Part shown: positions 31,190-42,940 of the stretch, piece after piece
Layout: each line of letters starts with the position of its first letter
How positions within the stretch are numbered: position 1 is the stretch's first letter
Assembly: GCA_012934845.2 (NCBI GenBank)
Contig: WNNJ02003556.1
Location: forward strand, 1-64,000
Direction of reading: 5' to 3'
Source of the DNA: Pomphorhynchus laevis
Lineage: Eukaryota > Acanthocephala > Palaeacanthocephala > Echinorhynchida > Pomphorhynchidae
Length of the DNA stretch: 64,000 nt
Notes under the pieces: generated by a model
The model's input: the letters and a program-made list of their open reading frames with translations, nothing else
What the model was told of the DNA's origin: nothing
The model's database searches: none
Program-made: the position numbers and the translations under genes

Positions 31190-33097
31190 AATTTATTTAT
31201 CAATTGTAATTTGCTAGAACAGTTATAAATTTTCTTGCCATGGCTAAGAATTTCTGGAGGTTTGCGTTATGCTCTTCCGTATTCTTTCCTGCAATTAAAA
31301 TGTCGTCGAGATACGAAAAGACACCAGACAATGCTTCTCTGTCAATTAAACTATTCATGATGCGCTGGAACACTGCTACACCGTTTGTGAGCCCGAAAGG
31401 CACTCGTTTGTATTGATAAAGGCCTCCAGCAGCCTCGAAAGCGGTGAACTCTTTTTCGGATTGTAAAATAGGTAGTTGATTGTAGGCATCTTTCATATCC
31501 ACGCATGAGAATATTCGATAGTTCGAAAGCTTGTCTATTAAATCATCCGTTCGTGGCAAGGGAAATGCGTCGAGCAATGTGAATCGATTGATCGTCCGTG
31601 AATAGTCGATCACCATTCTTTGTTTTCCCTGAGAATTTGTAACAATGAGTGCTTGTGCCATCCAGGGGGACGAACTTGGTTCTATGATGCCGTTTTCGAG
31701 AAGTCGCTTTACTTCTGATTTAATAAATGCGTCCTGACTAGGAGTTCGTCGACAAGATTTTGTTTGCAATGGACGAATATCGATACTGCTATGTTCAAAT
31801 AACGGATGTGGTTCAACATGCATTGCTTCCATGGCCCCAATAACAATCGGTGCATGCATTCCTCCAAACTCCAGTGCAAGATGCTTGAAACGCCTGAGAA
31901 AAGGATGGCCCAAAATTACATCAGCACAAAGGTTGTCTAGAACAAAACACTTGACACCATAATATTTTTCGCCCATTAGCTCAAAATCGAGAGCAACTGT
32001 TTCCCTCAAAAAGCTTTGAAAAGAAGACGATGCCATCCGAGCAATTTCGTAACACCTAGTAGCTGACCGTTTACAACGTTTTATCATGTTTGACGATATA
32101 AAATTTGAACTGCTACCAGTATCTATCAGAGCATTCATTTTGATACCGTAAGCCATTATAGAAACCATGGCGTTCTTGAGACCCGGAGAAGAAAGCTGTG
32201 AAATTTGAGCAATCTCTATTGAATTCAAGTCAATCGAATTGCGCTTCCTGGACATGCACATTTTGGCAAAATGACCGACTTTTTGACACGATCGGCATTT
32301 AACTTTTAGCGCCGGGCATTGGGCTCGAGGATGTTTTGCATTTCCACAGAAGAAACAATATTGACGGGTAGCATTAACCTGAATTGCCGGGGAGTCGTCT
32401 GTCATATTTCCACTACTAGCTGCAACATCAATAGGATCCATCATTTGCACAGGTTGACAAGAGTACGAGTTAGCTTGTAATTCGGCCTGTTCAAGCGATC
32501 GAGCAGCTTGATAAGCGTCGTCCAGCGAAAGCTTTGACCGCTCCAATAAACGTTGACGGATGCTCGAAGAAGCCAACCCTCGAATAAACGAATCGCGAAC
32601 GTACTCATCGTGATAACGCTTCGCATTTACATCCTCAAAATCACATGATTTTGCTAAATGCAGTAGTTCATGTAGAAACTGATCAATGGTTTGTGGATAA
32701 GCTTGCTTGTACGTTGACAAAACGTGTCGTTGAAACACCACATTGCGCGGCTTTACGAACAAAGCCTCTAGAGCAAGCATTGCATCTGCAAATATTTCGG
32801 TAGACTCGATGTATCGAAACAGATCTGCACTGATCAGGTTCGTTAATAGTGGCATTTTATGCTCTTCTCTAAGATCGGGAATACAAGAAAGAAACGCATT
32901 TAATCGAGTTTTCCAATGCCTCCACTGTGTTTCTGAATCCGTCGAATCCTTTGACAATGAAAGCACATCTGGTTTCAACAGCTTGTCCATAACAAATTGA
33001 TAAATAAATTGTCGAGCATAACGCAAACCTCCAGAAATTCTTAGCCATGGCAAGAAAATTTATAACTGCTCTAGCAAATTACAATTGATAAATAAAT
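31190..33097. repeat. 85-bp inverted repeat flanking the Gag-RT part of the LTR fossil
   Basis: 31190-31274 and 33014-33097 are near-perfect reverse complements (shared core GCAAACCTCCAGAAATTCTT). The repeat is a piece of the fossil's own reverse-transcriptase region, present once at each end of the inverted segment. Confidence 0.85.
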
Positions 33098-33135
33098 TGA
33101 ACCAAAGAAGACCGAAATTGAACCAAAGAGGACCG

Positions 33136-33175
33136 CCAGCGTTCAATTTTTTCAATTGAAAAAATTGAACGCTGG
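33136..33175. repeat. 40-bp perfect palindrome at the inversion junction
   Basis: Two 20-bp arms with no spacer (CCAGCGTTCAATTTTTTCAA and its reverse complement) at the point where the two oppositely facing pieces of the LTR fossil meet. Confidence 0.85.
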
Positions 33176-34769
33176 TTATTAGAGTTATCCCAATTTCGCT
33201 TTGAGATCATTTATCGTCCCGGCGTTGACAACGTAGCAGCGGACGCTTTATCACGACTAGCATGCTCCGGCGTAACGATTCTCAATCCGACTTAATAAAA
33301 TTTCACCGTTCACTATGTCATCCTGGTCAGACAAGATTGTGGCATTGTGTCAGGGCGAAGAATTTGCCATTTTCTCTAAGTGATATACGGGAAGTTGTAA
33401 ACTCTTGTTCAACGTGTGCAAAGATAAAGCCGAGATTCTATCGTCCTTCCACCAGCGTCTTAATCAAATCACTTCAACCGTTTGAACGTTTGTCAATCGA
33501 CTTCAATGGTCCACTTCCCAGTAAAACAAACGCAAAATATATAATGACGGTCGTCGATGAGTTTTCAAGGTTTTGTGGGCATTTCCGTGTTGCGATACTT
33601 CTGCCGAATCAGTTATAACATGCTTAAAGCAGCTTTTCTACCTTTTTGGGACACCGAAATATTTGCACTCAGACCGAGGAAGCGCTTTTGTGTCACGCGA
33701 ATTCGAAATGTTTACATCTTCACTTGGGATTGCTACAAGCCAAACTTCTTACAATCCGCGGGGCAATGGCCGATGTGAGCGATTAAATGGAACGATATGG
33801 CGTGGAATTCAGTTATCGGTGTTGGATGCGAAATTACTAATACAGTCTTGGGTGTCAGTTTTGCCTTCTGTGCTGAACTCAATTCGGTGTTTGCTGTGTA
33901 CATCTACCAACGCAACGCCTCATGAACGTATGTTCAAGTACGACCGAGGATCTTCAACAGGCCGTTCGCTACCAAGTTGGCTTTTAAATTTGGGGCCGGT
34001 TCTAGTTCGTTGTCGTAATAAAGGAGACAATGTGGTACAAGAAGCACTGTTGCTAGAATCGAACCAGCACTACGCTAGAATACAACTAAAAAGTGGGCAC
34101 GTTTCCACGGTTTCAACGCGGGACTTAGCACCTTGCCCTGAAGATCAACTATCATTGTCGTGGTCCGGGCCAGAAGATGGAACGACATTAGCAGAGTCAA
34201 ACAATACTAACCAAAAGGAATTCCTACATCCAACAACGACATCCATAAGCCAAGATCTTAACTTATCAAACTTTGAGGAAGCCTCCTCCCAAGCAATGGA
34301 CGGAAATAGCAACGAAGAAGCTACATCAACCCAATCAAACTTGAATTTGGATAGGCAGACGATTACTACTCAAGTCAACCAATCTAACAACGAGGTACGA
34401 AGAAGTAAAAGACAGCGAGGTCAACCTGCTTATCTTGAACAAAACATTTAAGGACCGATGTGAAAGTCGCAACGCTCGGGACTTGGCGATTAAAAGCGGA
34501 TTAAGCACTTACGTATCTTACTAATACCTTCCGTTATGCAAAATATGATAACTTGAAAAAGGCGGTACTTAACTATATATTTCCCCTCTTTGATACTGCC
34601 GATTTAGCACCTAAACGAATAAGCACCTTTAACGGTTCAGTTTGGATTGAGGATACGCCATAGTTTTGATTTCCACCACTTGATTTTTGAATTTCTCCGT
34701 TGCTCTTCAGTGTTGGAATATCGTCAATGTCTTCGTCAGCGGTTGTTTCGTCGTCACCCAAAATGTTGA

Positions 34770-35730
34770 CGGGCAGTCTTTAGTCAAACGTAAATCCTCA
34801 TCAACGCTAACCAATTATCTGTTGTTGACGTCTATCAGAGCTGCCTGCGGCAACGATCGACTCCAGCATACATGTTGTGTTGCCCCTTCAAACAACAGCT
34901 CTTATACACAGCACGAGGAATAGACCTGCGCGTTGGTCCGCAGTGACCCGACCGAGTTTCTTTCCCAAATCTTCGAAGAACTTGGTAGCCGACTGACCAA
35001 ATACTCAAAGTGTCTTAATAGCAAACGGCACAAATGAGTGTTGAGCATGGCCAATACAATCGTACTTGTGCGTATTCAATATCTCAGCATCTGTCGAGAT
35101 ACATACCGCGCCATCGATGGCATGGGTAACATGGCTCTTTGCCAGCGTTCCTGGACATTTAAAGTCCCAAAACAAAATCTTTCCGCCCTCCCATGGTATT
35201 AGAGTCCCACCGTCTGGCCGTTTAAGGTCAAAACGAATGAAACTACTTGTCTCCAGGCGACGAGGCATGCCGGCGGCTGTACGTTTTTATCTTGATTAGG
35301 TTAATAAGATCAGGATGGCGAGTGTGACGACTAGGTGTTCTCTGTCATTCAAATCCATGCTTTCCGAAACAGTCGATTCGTGATCCAGTCGACTCGGAAT
35401 ACCCAAACGCAAAGCGACCGCAATTGCCATGCTATTATCGTTCATTCGAGTCCCAAACACGGTTATAAGTATTGCCTGCAGAAATGCTTCTGAATATTGA
35501 GACAAAGCTGCCTTCAGTAGTTCTATGCTAACCTCATCCGTAGAGCTCTGAACCAGATTTTTGTCGCGTATATTTAGCAATAGTTGAGGTTAGCAATGGT
35601 TAGCAATGGTTTAGCAACGTGTGTCTCCATTGGAATATCAGCCCCGCACATGCTTTGCCATTCCATCAATCCGTGTACATAAGCTGCTTCGTCATCTGCT
35701 ATTAAGCCAGGCTGAACGTTTTGTGGAATT
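34770..35730 (-). mobile_element. Second-group RLE-bearing LINE fragment
   Basis: Reading on the - strand from 35730: VQPGLIADDEAAYVHGLMEW, then AIAVALRLGIPSR, then RPDGGTLIPWEGGKILFWDF and CPGTLAKSHVTHAIDGAVC, and finally a RGNTT-type C-terminal motif. The GLxRPDGxTLIPW...WD segment is the endonuclease core (PD-(D/E)XK-like) of a LINE group common in invertebrates and distinct from copies A-C. Frames change at least three times. It ends about 120 bp before the SEC23 start codon. Confidence 0.75.
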
Positions 35731-35847
35731 GAATTTTATAGATTTAAAAACTAAAAATTTTCGATTCAAGTATTTAATTTCACAAGATTTTTGATTATAG
35801 AATTGTATTTTAGTGTTTCTACAATTTGCTAATAGATATATCGACTA
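35731..35847 (+). promoter_or_regulatory. Presumed SEC23 5' UTR and proximal promoter
   Basis: About 117 bp of AT-rich sequence (TTTTGATTATAGAATTGTATTTTAG and similar) is all that separates the transposon fragment from the ATG. No TATA box or initiator can be named with confidence. An acceptor-like TTTTAG near 35812 could mean a 5' UTR intron, in which case the promoter lies further left. Confidence 0.3.
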
Positions 35848-36083
35848 ATGTCAACTGGAGGCAATGATTCACTTCTTCAGTATTTGACCGATAATGAAAA
35901 TCGTGATGGTATTCGATTGACCTTTAATGTTTGGCCTTCAACCAGGATTGATTCCAGTAAACTAGTTGTACCGTTAGCTGCTTTATATACGCCATTTAAG
36001 TGCAAATCCGAACTTCCAACATTAAATTATGAACCTGTGCGCTGTACAAGGTCTAATTGCAAAGCAATTTTAAATCCATTCAG
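35848..36083 (+). CDS. SEC23: SEC23 exon 1 (residues 1-78)
   Basis: It starts MSTGGNDSLLQYLTDNENRD. The conserved RDGIRLTFNVWPSTRID, VVPLAALYTPFK and YEPVRCTRSNCKAILNPF match the Sec23 N-terminus, and C66 and C71 are the first zinc ligands. The ATG at 35848 is chosen because the protein then has about the right N-terminal length for the family. It ends in phase 2 (AG) at a GTACGT donor. Confidence 0.95.
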
Positions 36084-36539
36084 GTACGTGTGTTTTTGTT
36101 AGAATGGATTTTTTGTATTGAAATGCGATTTTTGCAAATGATCTATAAATTAAAGACGACTTAGTTGGTGATGCAGTAGTATACTCTATATACTGAGTAC
36201 ATTTTAATGTTAGTTACAATAACATTGTTGGTTGCATTGGTGATATTGTTGGAATTTGTAACATGTACTTGGAAAAAATGAATTAAAAATATAAAAAAAT
36301 ACATACAATTTCATTTAAATAAAATAGTTGTTATAAAGAACACTATAACACATTAATTATAGAACACTATTACACATTAACTTGTAAATTCAAATTAATT
36401 TAAATTAATTTAACTTGTACATTCACAATTCAAAATTTGCTTCGATCATCAATTACTTAGCTATGTATGCTAACTACAAAATATTACTTTTGCGATATTT
36501 ACATTTAGTCTGCACAAATGCAATAATTAAAAAAAGATA
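36084..36539 (+). other. SEC23 intron 1, unassigned left part
   Basis: AT-rich, with no transposon recognised. A short duplicated phrase (TATAACACATTAATTATAGAACACTAT near 36345-36380) is the only structure seen. Confidence 0.4.
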
Positions 36540-38180
36540 TATTTGAACGTGGCAAATGCGTACTGGCGCACGCTTACATGACCACAACAAAACAAGACTG
36601 TGAATCAAGTGTCTAGAAGGTGTGAACTGAAGAGGTGTTTGAATGTGATAAAGGATGGAGCGCAGCGGACATCGAGAGGGAGTTGATTCCAGGCTAGTGA
36701 GGCGGCGACGAGGAAGGATCGGAGACCACAGTTGTTGGAGTAATTAAGAACGTGGAGTAAGAGGGTATGACAGGAACGAAGCGATAGCGAGGTAGGGCGA
36801 GTATCGTCTAAGAAAGGAAGGCTGATGAACGATGGGGAGCCGACAGCGATAAGACGAAAAGTTACGAGAAGAAGGCAGAGTTTGATGTGGATGTGGATGG
36901 TTGGCCAGGAGAGTTGGGCAAGATATGTGGATGTGTGGTCGAAGCGACGGAGACGCAAGAGCACTCGAACGGCGGTGTTGATTATTCGTTGTAGGTTTAG
37001 GATGATGGATTTTGGAGAATTGGCGAAAAGGCTGAGGCAGTAATCGATTTTAGGGAAGATAAGCGATGAAAGAAGAGGCATACAGAAACGGAAGTCGCTA
37101 AGGGGGCGGATACGGCGGATGTCACGGAGAATTAATTTAGACGAGCGTACTTTGCCGCGGACTAAGGGTTTAATGGAAAGGTGATCATCGAAATGGAAGC
37201 CTAATAAAGTGAGATTGTGGACTATGGGGATAATTCAGTAAGCAAAATATACAGTGGGAGAAGATATCTTTGTTTGACTGGGGCGGATCCACATTATTTT
37301 GGACTTGTCGGGGTTTAGAACGAGAGGCAGATTGGAGAGACGTTCGTAGATCGAGGAAATACAGTTGGAGGCAGAAATGCCGATATCGTGTATGCGATGT
37401 GAGGGTGCATGAGCATAGATGAGGATGTCATCAGCGTATTGCATGACGTTAAAGGAGTAAGGTTTGATAAACGGAGAGAGTTCGCCAAGCAGAAGAGATA
37501 AAAGCAGGGGCCTAGAACTGAACCTTGCGGGACTCAGCAAAACATAGGGATGAGATGGGAGTATGATGAATTAGAACAGACGCGAAAGGAACGGTCGGAT
37601 AAATATGAGGCAAACCATGCTTTGGAGGAGGAATAAAAGTTGTAATCAAAACGAAGGCGAGAAAGGAGGACTGAGTGGTCGACAATGTCGAATGCTGAGG
37701 TAGGTCTAGGTAGATGAGAACACTATATAGATCCTTGTCTTGAGAAATGGGTAAGTCGTTGTAAGCTTTAATGCGAGCGATTTCTGTGGAGTGATTAGAG
37801 CGGATTGGAAAGGAGGGTACATATTGGATGAGGAGAGATTAGCGTTGATCTGTATTAAGATGAGGCGTTCTAAGAGCTTAGAAAGAGTAGGGAGTAGTTA
37901 AATGGGGCGATAGCTAGAAGGTAGTGACGGTTCGAGCGATTTTTTTCTTCAGGAGGGGACGAACGATTGCGGATTTCCAGGTGGGTAGGCAGGATATCGG
38001 CAGGTGGGGTTTTGTTGGGCAAGGACATGATGACAGATGATACTTTGGTTGGTGAGACAACGAGAAGATGACAGAGTTCCGGAAGGATGAGGTTATGGTG
38101 CAAACACCGCCACACTAATATTTCAGATATACTCTTTTTGCAATTTAAGGTCAAGATATGGTTAACATACATTAATAACA
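36540..38180 (-). mobile_element. Older L2/CR1-like LINE, 3' half, in SEC23 intron 1
   Basis: On the - strand: fingers (SLPNKTPPAD near 38030), NVMQYADDILIYAHAPSHRI (motif C, near 37440), LNPDKSKIMWIRPSQ and the C-terminal tail (FPKIDYCLSLFANSPKSIIL, RLRRFDHTSTYLAQLSWPT) to the stop near 36605. The 3' UTR end at about 36540 is the parent of the arms of the inverted repeat at 20229-20704. Motif B is decayed (37480-37560). It is the same subfamily as 28900-30630. Confidence 0.85.
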
Positions 38181-38885
38181 TGTATTTAATTTTTCAATAA
38201 TCATTGATGGATACTATCTGTGATGATTTGAAAACATGTAACCTGGCGCCAGCTCTAGCACAAAACCTTGGGGTATGGAGAAGACATACCAAAGCCGTTG
38301 ACCCTGTCCTGTCAGGAAAAGGCAAAGAATTAGAAGAAGATTAAACTTTCAAAATTATTATTTTTTCATCTCAGAACAGTTTAAATAATGCCGATCAGTC
38401 AAAACGATCATTACGCATACATGACCCCTCACATATTGACGAACTTCTTCCACCACCTAATAGTAGGAATCGTTAGAAGAGCTCGCCAGAAAGCTGTCTA
38501 TCAGCTCTTCAACAAGATAAGCTTCAATTTAACTCTTGAAATTGTCATTTTATTCAAATTACTCTTTAATTAATATACAATTATGAAATATTTGAGTATT
38601 GATTTTTCGTAATGATGCTGCAAAATATTTGAATACGCGTTGTTTATCAAAATGAGTATTAAAGAAAGTTAATCAACATATTTAGAATAAATAAATAATA
38701 TTATATAATAAATTAAATTTTAATAATTATCAAAAAATAACATTAAGTAATTGAATGTTTCAAATATTAAAAATTAGGAATTGATTTTTATGTTTTTTTT
38801 TCGGTCTTTTTTATTAAAAAGTTTTAATAAAAAATTGAAATTTTAATGACTATTTTATTCTACAAGCTACTTTAATCCTATTTTT
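38181..38885. other. SEC23 intron 1, unassigned
   Basis: A 61-codon frame (38388-38573 +) is not recognised. The remainder is AT-rich and may include flanks of the hammerhead-bearing repeat. Confidence 0.35.
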
Positions 38886-38950
38886 AAGCCAACAGCACCT
38901 CGCTACATTTCAGAATTAATGGAGTAAATCAACTACCGATCCAATACCTA
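38886..38950 (-). ncRNA. Degenerate hammerhead-like motif, - strand
   Basis: On the - strand: GGTATTGGATCGGTAG, TTGATTT (decayed core), then CTGAAATGTAGCGAGGTGCTG, matching the motifs at 39255 and 58206 from both sides. Core positions are lost, so it is a dead copy. It forms an inverted pair with the + strand motif 300 bp downstream. Confidence 0.45.
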
Positions 38951-39235
38951 CGTTTCACGTTTCGGTCTTTTTAATGTTGGCTGACGATCACTCGACGCGT
39001 CTGCTTTTATTGTCAATTAGTTTGAACGATAATTTAATTTGAAATAAAAAATGAGTGAAATAAATTTGATAAATGTAAGACTAAAGTCATTCATTTTATC
39101 CATTGTTTCCTACTTTTAAGTTGATATACCTGTACAGCCATTGTTACCATTGAAATTTTGATGACTATTTTTATTTATTAATTTTATTTTTTTACTTTTT
39201 ATCTGTCACTTTGTTGTTAAAACGTTTTAATTAAA

Positions 39236-39300
39236 AGGCCGAAACGTGAAACGTAGCTATTGGATCAGTAGCTGATGAGGTTCACCAATACTAAGATAGG
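39236..39300 (+). ncRNA. Hammerhead-like motif, 3' side lost
   Basis: GGCCGAAACGTGAAACGTAG leads into TATTGGATCAGTAGCTGATG. The CTGATGA core (39272-39278) is intact and CCAATAC (39284-39290) is present, but GAAA and the stem III region are replaced by TAAGATAGG. The preceding phrase also precedes the motifs at 38950 (-) and 58582, so it is part of the repeat unit. Confidence 0.5.
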
Positions 39301-39359
39301 ATTAAGATATAATTAAAGCAAAGTGCACTAAGATTAAATAAAAATAAAAAACTTGTTTT

Positions 39360-40110
39360 TTATTTTAACTATTTTCCTTTTTTTAGGTTGAAATAATCAA
39401 TTACGCAAACTGAGTATACGTATTTCATATTATTATAAAACAAAAATAAATAAATAAAAATAAATAAATTTTAAATAGTAATGCTAAATCAATAAATCAA
39501 AATTTAATAATCAGATCTGAATATTCAGAGATAATAATTAAATTTTATCCATATATTTATATTTACTTGATGGTTTAATTTTTGTTAGATAAGTATATCT
39601 TTTTTGAATTAAATAATTTTTCTAACGCTTCTTTAATATCTGTCAAATCTAGTTTGTATAACGCGTACTAAAATCGTACGTATTTATATTTTGAAAATTT
39701 ATTCCTTTTGTTGTTTAAAAAATTCTTTAGTGAAATTAATACTGAAATTGTGCTTTATAGTGATTCTACCAGTATTAATTTCGATTACCCTACAATATTT
39801 CTTATGTAATTTTTGATTGTAGTATAGGTATCGCTTAATTTTCTCATTATTTCCTTATACCTCTTCTAATGAGGTATATATCCTCTTTCTAAACGTAAAT
39901 CACTACGTTCATATGTTTCGTTTACATTTAAATCATTATAATTAACTTCTTTCATAAAAAGGTTTCTGAGATAATATATCATAAAGAAGTATATCATAAA
40001 TAAGAAGTAATGAGATATATCATAAAAAGTTTCTGAGATAATAACACAATCAAATTAAATTGAGGTCGTTGTTATAAAAACTTACAATTAAAGAATCGAT
40101 AGAAAATAAG
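39360..40110. mobile_element. Penelope-like element remnants
   Basis: 39405-39530 matches the AT-rich end repeat seen beside other Penelope-like copies (CTGAGTATACGTATTTCATA, AATGCTAAATCAATAAATCA). 39600-39800 matches 47290-47500 (TTTTTCTAACGCTTCTTTAA; TTAATTTCGATTA), which lies next to Penelope-like reverse-transcriptase remains. There are no open frames. Confidence 0.5.
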
Positions 40111-40149
40111 AAACCGCATGTCTCATGTCAGTTGATCGGCATCCTACAC

Positions 40150-41260
40150 TAGAGAATGACGTCCCCAGTCTGGCCAGGAAAACAAATTAAGAATCTTCCG
40201 GATTTATTCGGGATGACCTGTGCCACTCGGATACGATTTATTCTGATGTATCTAGCATAATTGATCAGGGGACGAGAATTGTAATGACATCTAATCCTCA
40301 AAAGTCGGAGTTAATAACCCGTGATTCTAGGGATCAAATTCGAATGTTGGTCTTGATTCTCGAATGCATTCTGACTGATCCCAACGACGCTGTCTTCTTG
40401 GGCACTCCGGTAGGAAGCGATTTAATGGTCAATATAACCGTGAATCATTGTGTATCGCATCATTGATGTAGATTCAGTATACCAAAGATCTCTCATCTGC
40501 TACGCTGTGCTGCTTTCTCTTTCTGTCCGTCATTAAAGCGTTACGACGAAATCCTAAAGTCTGTCCTGACCAACATATTAAATTTATAGCTGGATAATAA
40601 GGCATGGCGACAAACAACTCTGCCGATTGACTTGGGAGCTTAGTTCTATATCGCAGTGAAGTTATATCACTGACCGGCATATTTGCCCTCAATCGCATGC
40701 ACGTCGGTTATCGTAAAGGCTTTAATGGAATCTAACCTTGAAGCAACCAGCTGAGTGGACTGCTCGGATTTCCAAAACGGCGTTCGCAGGTGGGCAGCTG
40801 TATGCGGGGAGGTATTGCCAACGATAAAGCATAAACAAAAACGTTGGTCTCGTCCCATGCACATGATCGCTAATAGTTCACTCTTGTTGGAAGCCGGTTC
40901 TGCTAAATGTCGAGCTAGACTGCTCGGAGCGGTAGGCCGGGATTTCCTTGATCTTTCCTGATGACACTTCCAATTTTGGCGGTTCGCACCAGATTGGACG
41001 ACTTATCCTTCACAATCGCCGTGGCCCTACGACTCGGCATCAAATTTAGCGGGGAGTTCACATGTGGATGCGGAAATACCAGCGACGCATCGGGCTTGCA
41101 CGGTCTGGACTGTCGAAATAGCAAATCCCGGCATACTCGACAATCCGAGTTTCACCGTATAATTCGAATGGTTTTTTCTTCAGCGAGGATATTTTCTCGA
41201 TTAAAGCCGGTCGGATTGTGCCGCAGCGATGACAAGCGATTGGATGGATGAACCTTTGTT
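40150..41260 (+). mobile_element. Second-group RLE-bearing LINE, 3' half
   Basis: A decayed reverse-transcriptase palm (DAVFLGTPVGSDL near 40390) and thumb come first. The knuckle and endonuclease start lie at 40961-41251: FTIAVALRLGIKFSGEFTCG, CGNTSDASGLHGLDCRNSKS, HTRQSEFHRIIRMVFSSARI and KPVGLCRSDDKRLDG. It breaks off before the TLIPW..WD part. Several stops interrupt the first part. The LHGLxC and GLxRSDxKRxDG motifs identify the group. Confidence 0.75.
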
Positions 41261-41685
41261 CCTTTGAAGAACGGTAACTACTTACTTATTTGAAACGCTA
41301 GCTGCATAAGCCCTCTAGCGGCGAATTACGGGGAATAAGGAGTCATTCGGACCGGTGAGATTTATTTAAGCTTCTACTATTAATCAGCTTACCAAAGTAA
41401 ACATTTAAGTCATTATATAACGGATTGCAATTTTTATTATTATTTAATCAATATTTAATACAAAAAAGTTAGTGACCTAAAAAAATTTGTGAGAAATAAT
41501 ATACATTTGAGATATAAAAACATACAATAATTATCTTCCCATGATATCATATAAACTTTGCTCTAAATAGCGGCTAGAGGATTACGCATTGCCAATCCAT
41601 CCGTTTGCTTATATAATGAATAAATTAAATTCACCGGTTAAAAAATTCTTGATTAAAACTACTTACAAAGAGAACTCTAAAAGCT
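41261..41685. other. SEC23 intron 1, unassigned
   Basis: No coding remains. A weak inverted similarity, CCCTCTAGCGGCGAATTACG (41319) against GGCTAGAGGATTACGCATTG (41572), may be the ends of a small element; not resolved. Confidence 0.3.
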
Positions 41686-42042
41686 TTTGTCTTCGAAAGG
41701 AAAACAATTAGCTGATTACAAAACAAAATCGTACCGATTCACAATTTGGCACAATTCATTTTGCCATGTGACAAGCCTTCTCCCACTATCAAATGCTGTG
41801 CCTGCAACGGTCCTAACGCTAAGTGCAAGGGCTGCAGATGTGCAAAAGCGGACTCTCTATGTACCACATGTGCCGCCCCTGGCTGCGCTCGTAGAAGCAC
41901 TATCATGGATTCTTCCTCGATAATCAATGATCCGAATTCGGTCGCCTCTTTTCCTACTGTCTTTACCATGACTCCAAAATAACTGGGAGGGAACCATCCC
42001 GACAAATTCGTCGCGCACGATGAGACTTTCCCATTTAATGGT

Positions 42043-42940
42043 GTGGCCTTCTACTATCAATCAGTCATACAATTTAGATCTAATCTCGTCGTACTTTCTC
42101 GATGTTCAGCCAGAAACATAATTGTTGAAATCATCTCAACATTTTACAGGTCCGTTGTGCTAGAAGACCGAGACTTCCGAAATGCGCTAAAACTCCTGTG
42201 GTATTTTCGCAATGCGCTCTGCAATCTTTCTACTCGAGCAGGATATCAGACATACGAAGGGTCCTGGAACGGCGACTTGCTCTTTGGAATCAGACAAAGT
42301 TTTCTGAAATTTTTGACGAGGCAAGCTATTTGCAATAGCAACTTAATCGTAATGTGTAGCGTATTTGGCATCAAATACGCTACACATTCCTTGTGCAAAT
42401 GTTTCGAAGCTAACCCATACTATTGTGTCCTTGCTGTCGATGCGTGCACCTCTTTTAATGTGATTAATCGAAAAGTCGCACTGGCCAATATGAGATATAT
42501 TGCACCTGCTTTGTCGACTTTGCTTAGTAATCTATATTAATCACTGGTTGAGCTTTCCTTTGGTGGTGATAGTATATATTCGCATGAAGTTTTCACACAA
42601 GGATATTCACTTGCGATGGCCGGTTTCTTAATGACTTTTCTCCCTTTAATTGAAAACATACGTAAACAGGTTCCTGGTGTTACCAGGAACCATACGATGG
42701 TACGCAGATGATGGTAATTTTGTCGGGAAATTCGAAGACTTGAGGAAAGTGTGGTTCATTCTCTTAGATCTTGGTCCTAAGTACTGTTATCACGTAAACG
42801 CATCTAAAATCAAATTGCTAGCAGGAAAAATAGTAGAGTCGACATCTGTCTTTTACCCGCTGATGTCGAACTGTCTACATCTGGTATTAAAATTCTTAAT
42901 GTTCCCATCTGCATCACACTATGAATGCAACTGCACGTAA
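42043..42940 (+). pseudogene. Reverse transcriptase of LINE copy E
   Basis: AVDACTSFNVINRKVALANM (motif A), VFTQGYSLAMAGFLMTFLPL (motif B, with GDP changed to GYS), RWYADDGNFVG (motif C, 42689 on) and LGPKYCYHVNASKIKLLAGK. Motif A and B frames are separated by a stop at 42538. A hairpin between motifs B and C shifts the frame. Clearly inactive. Confidence 0.8.
42351..42388. repeat. Perfect 17-bp-arm hairpin
   Basis: AATGTGTAGCGTATTTG (42351-42367), loop GCAT, CAAATACGCTACACATT (42372-42388), inside LINE copy E. A smaller one (GCTATT-TGC-AATAGC) lies just upstream at 42325-42339. Confidence 0.9.

Larger units (their letters stand above)
31190..34610. mobile_element. Ty3/Gypsy-type LTR retrotransposon fossil, rearranged
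   Basis: A broken copy in two pieces facing opposite ways. On the - strand (about 33053-31200) lie Gag with CCHC zinc knuckles, an aspartic protease and the start of the reverse transcriptase. On the + strand (about 33164-34450) lie the end of the RNase H, the integrase and a C-terminal tail, followed by an LTR-like stretch to about 34610. Inverted repeats of about 85 bp flank the - strand piece. The Gag-reverse transcriptase piece is fairly well preserved and the integrase piece is interrupted a few times. Age looks moderate. Confidence 0.8.
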
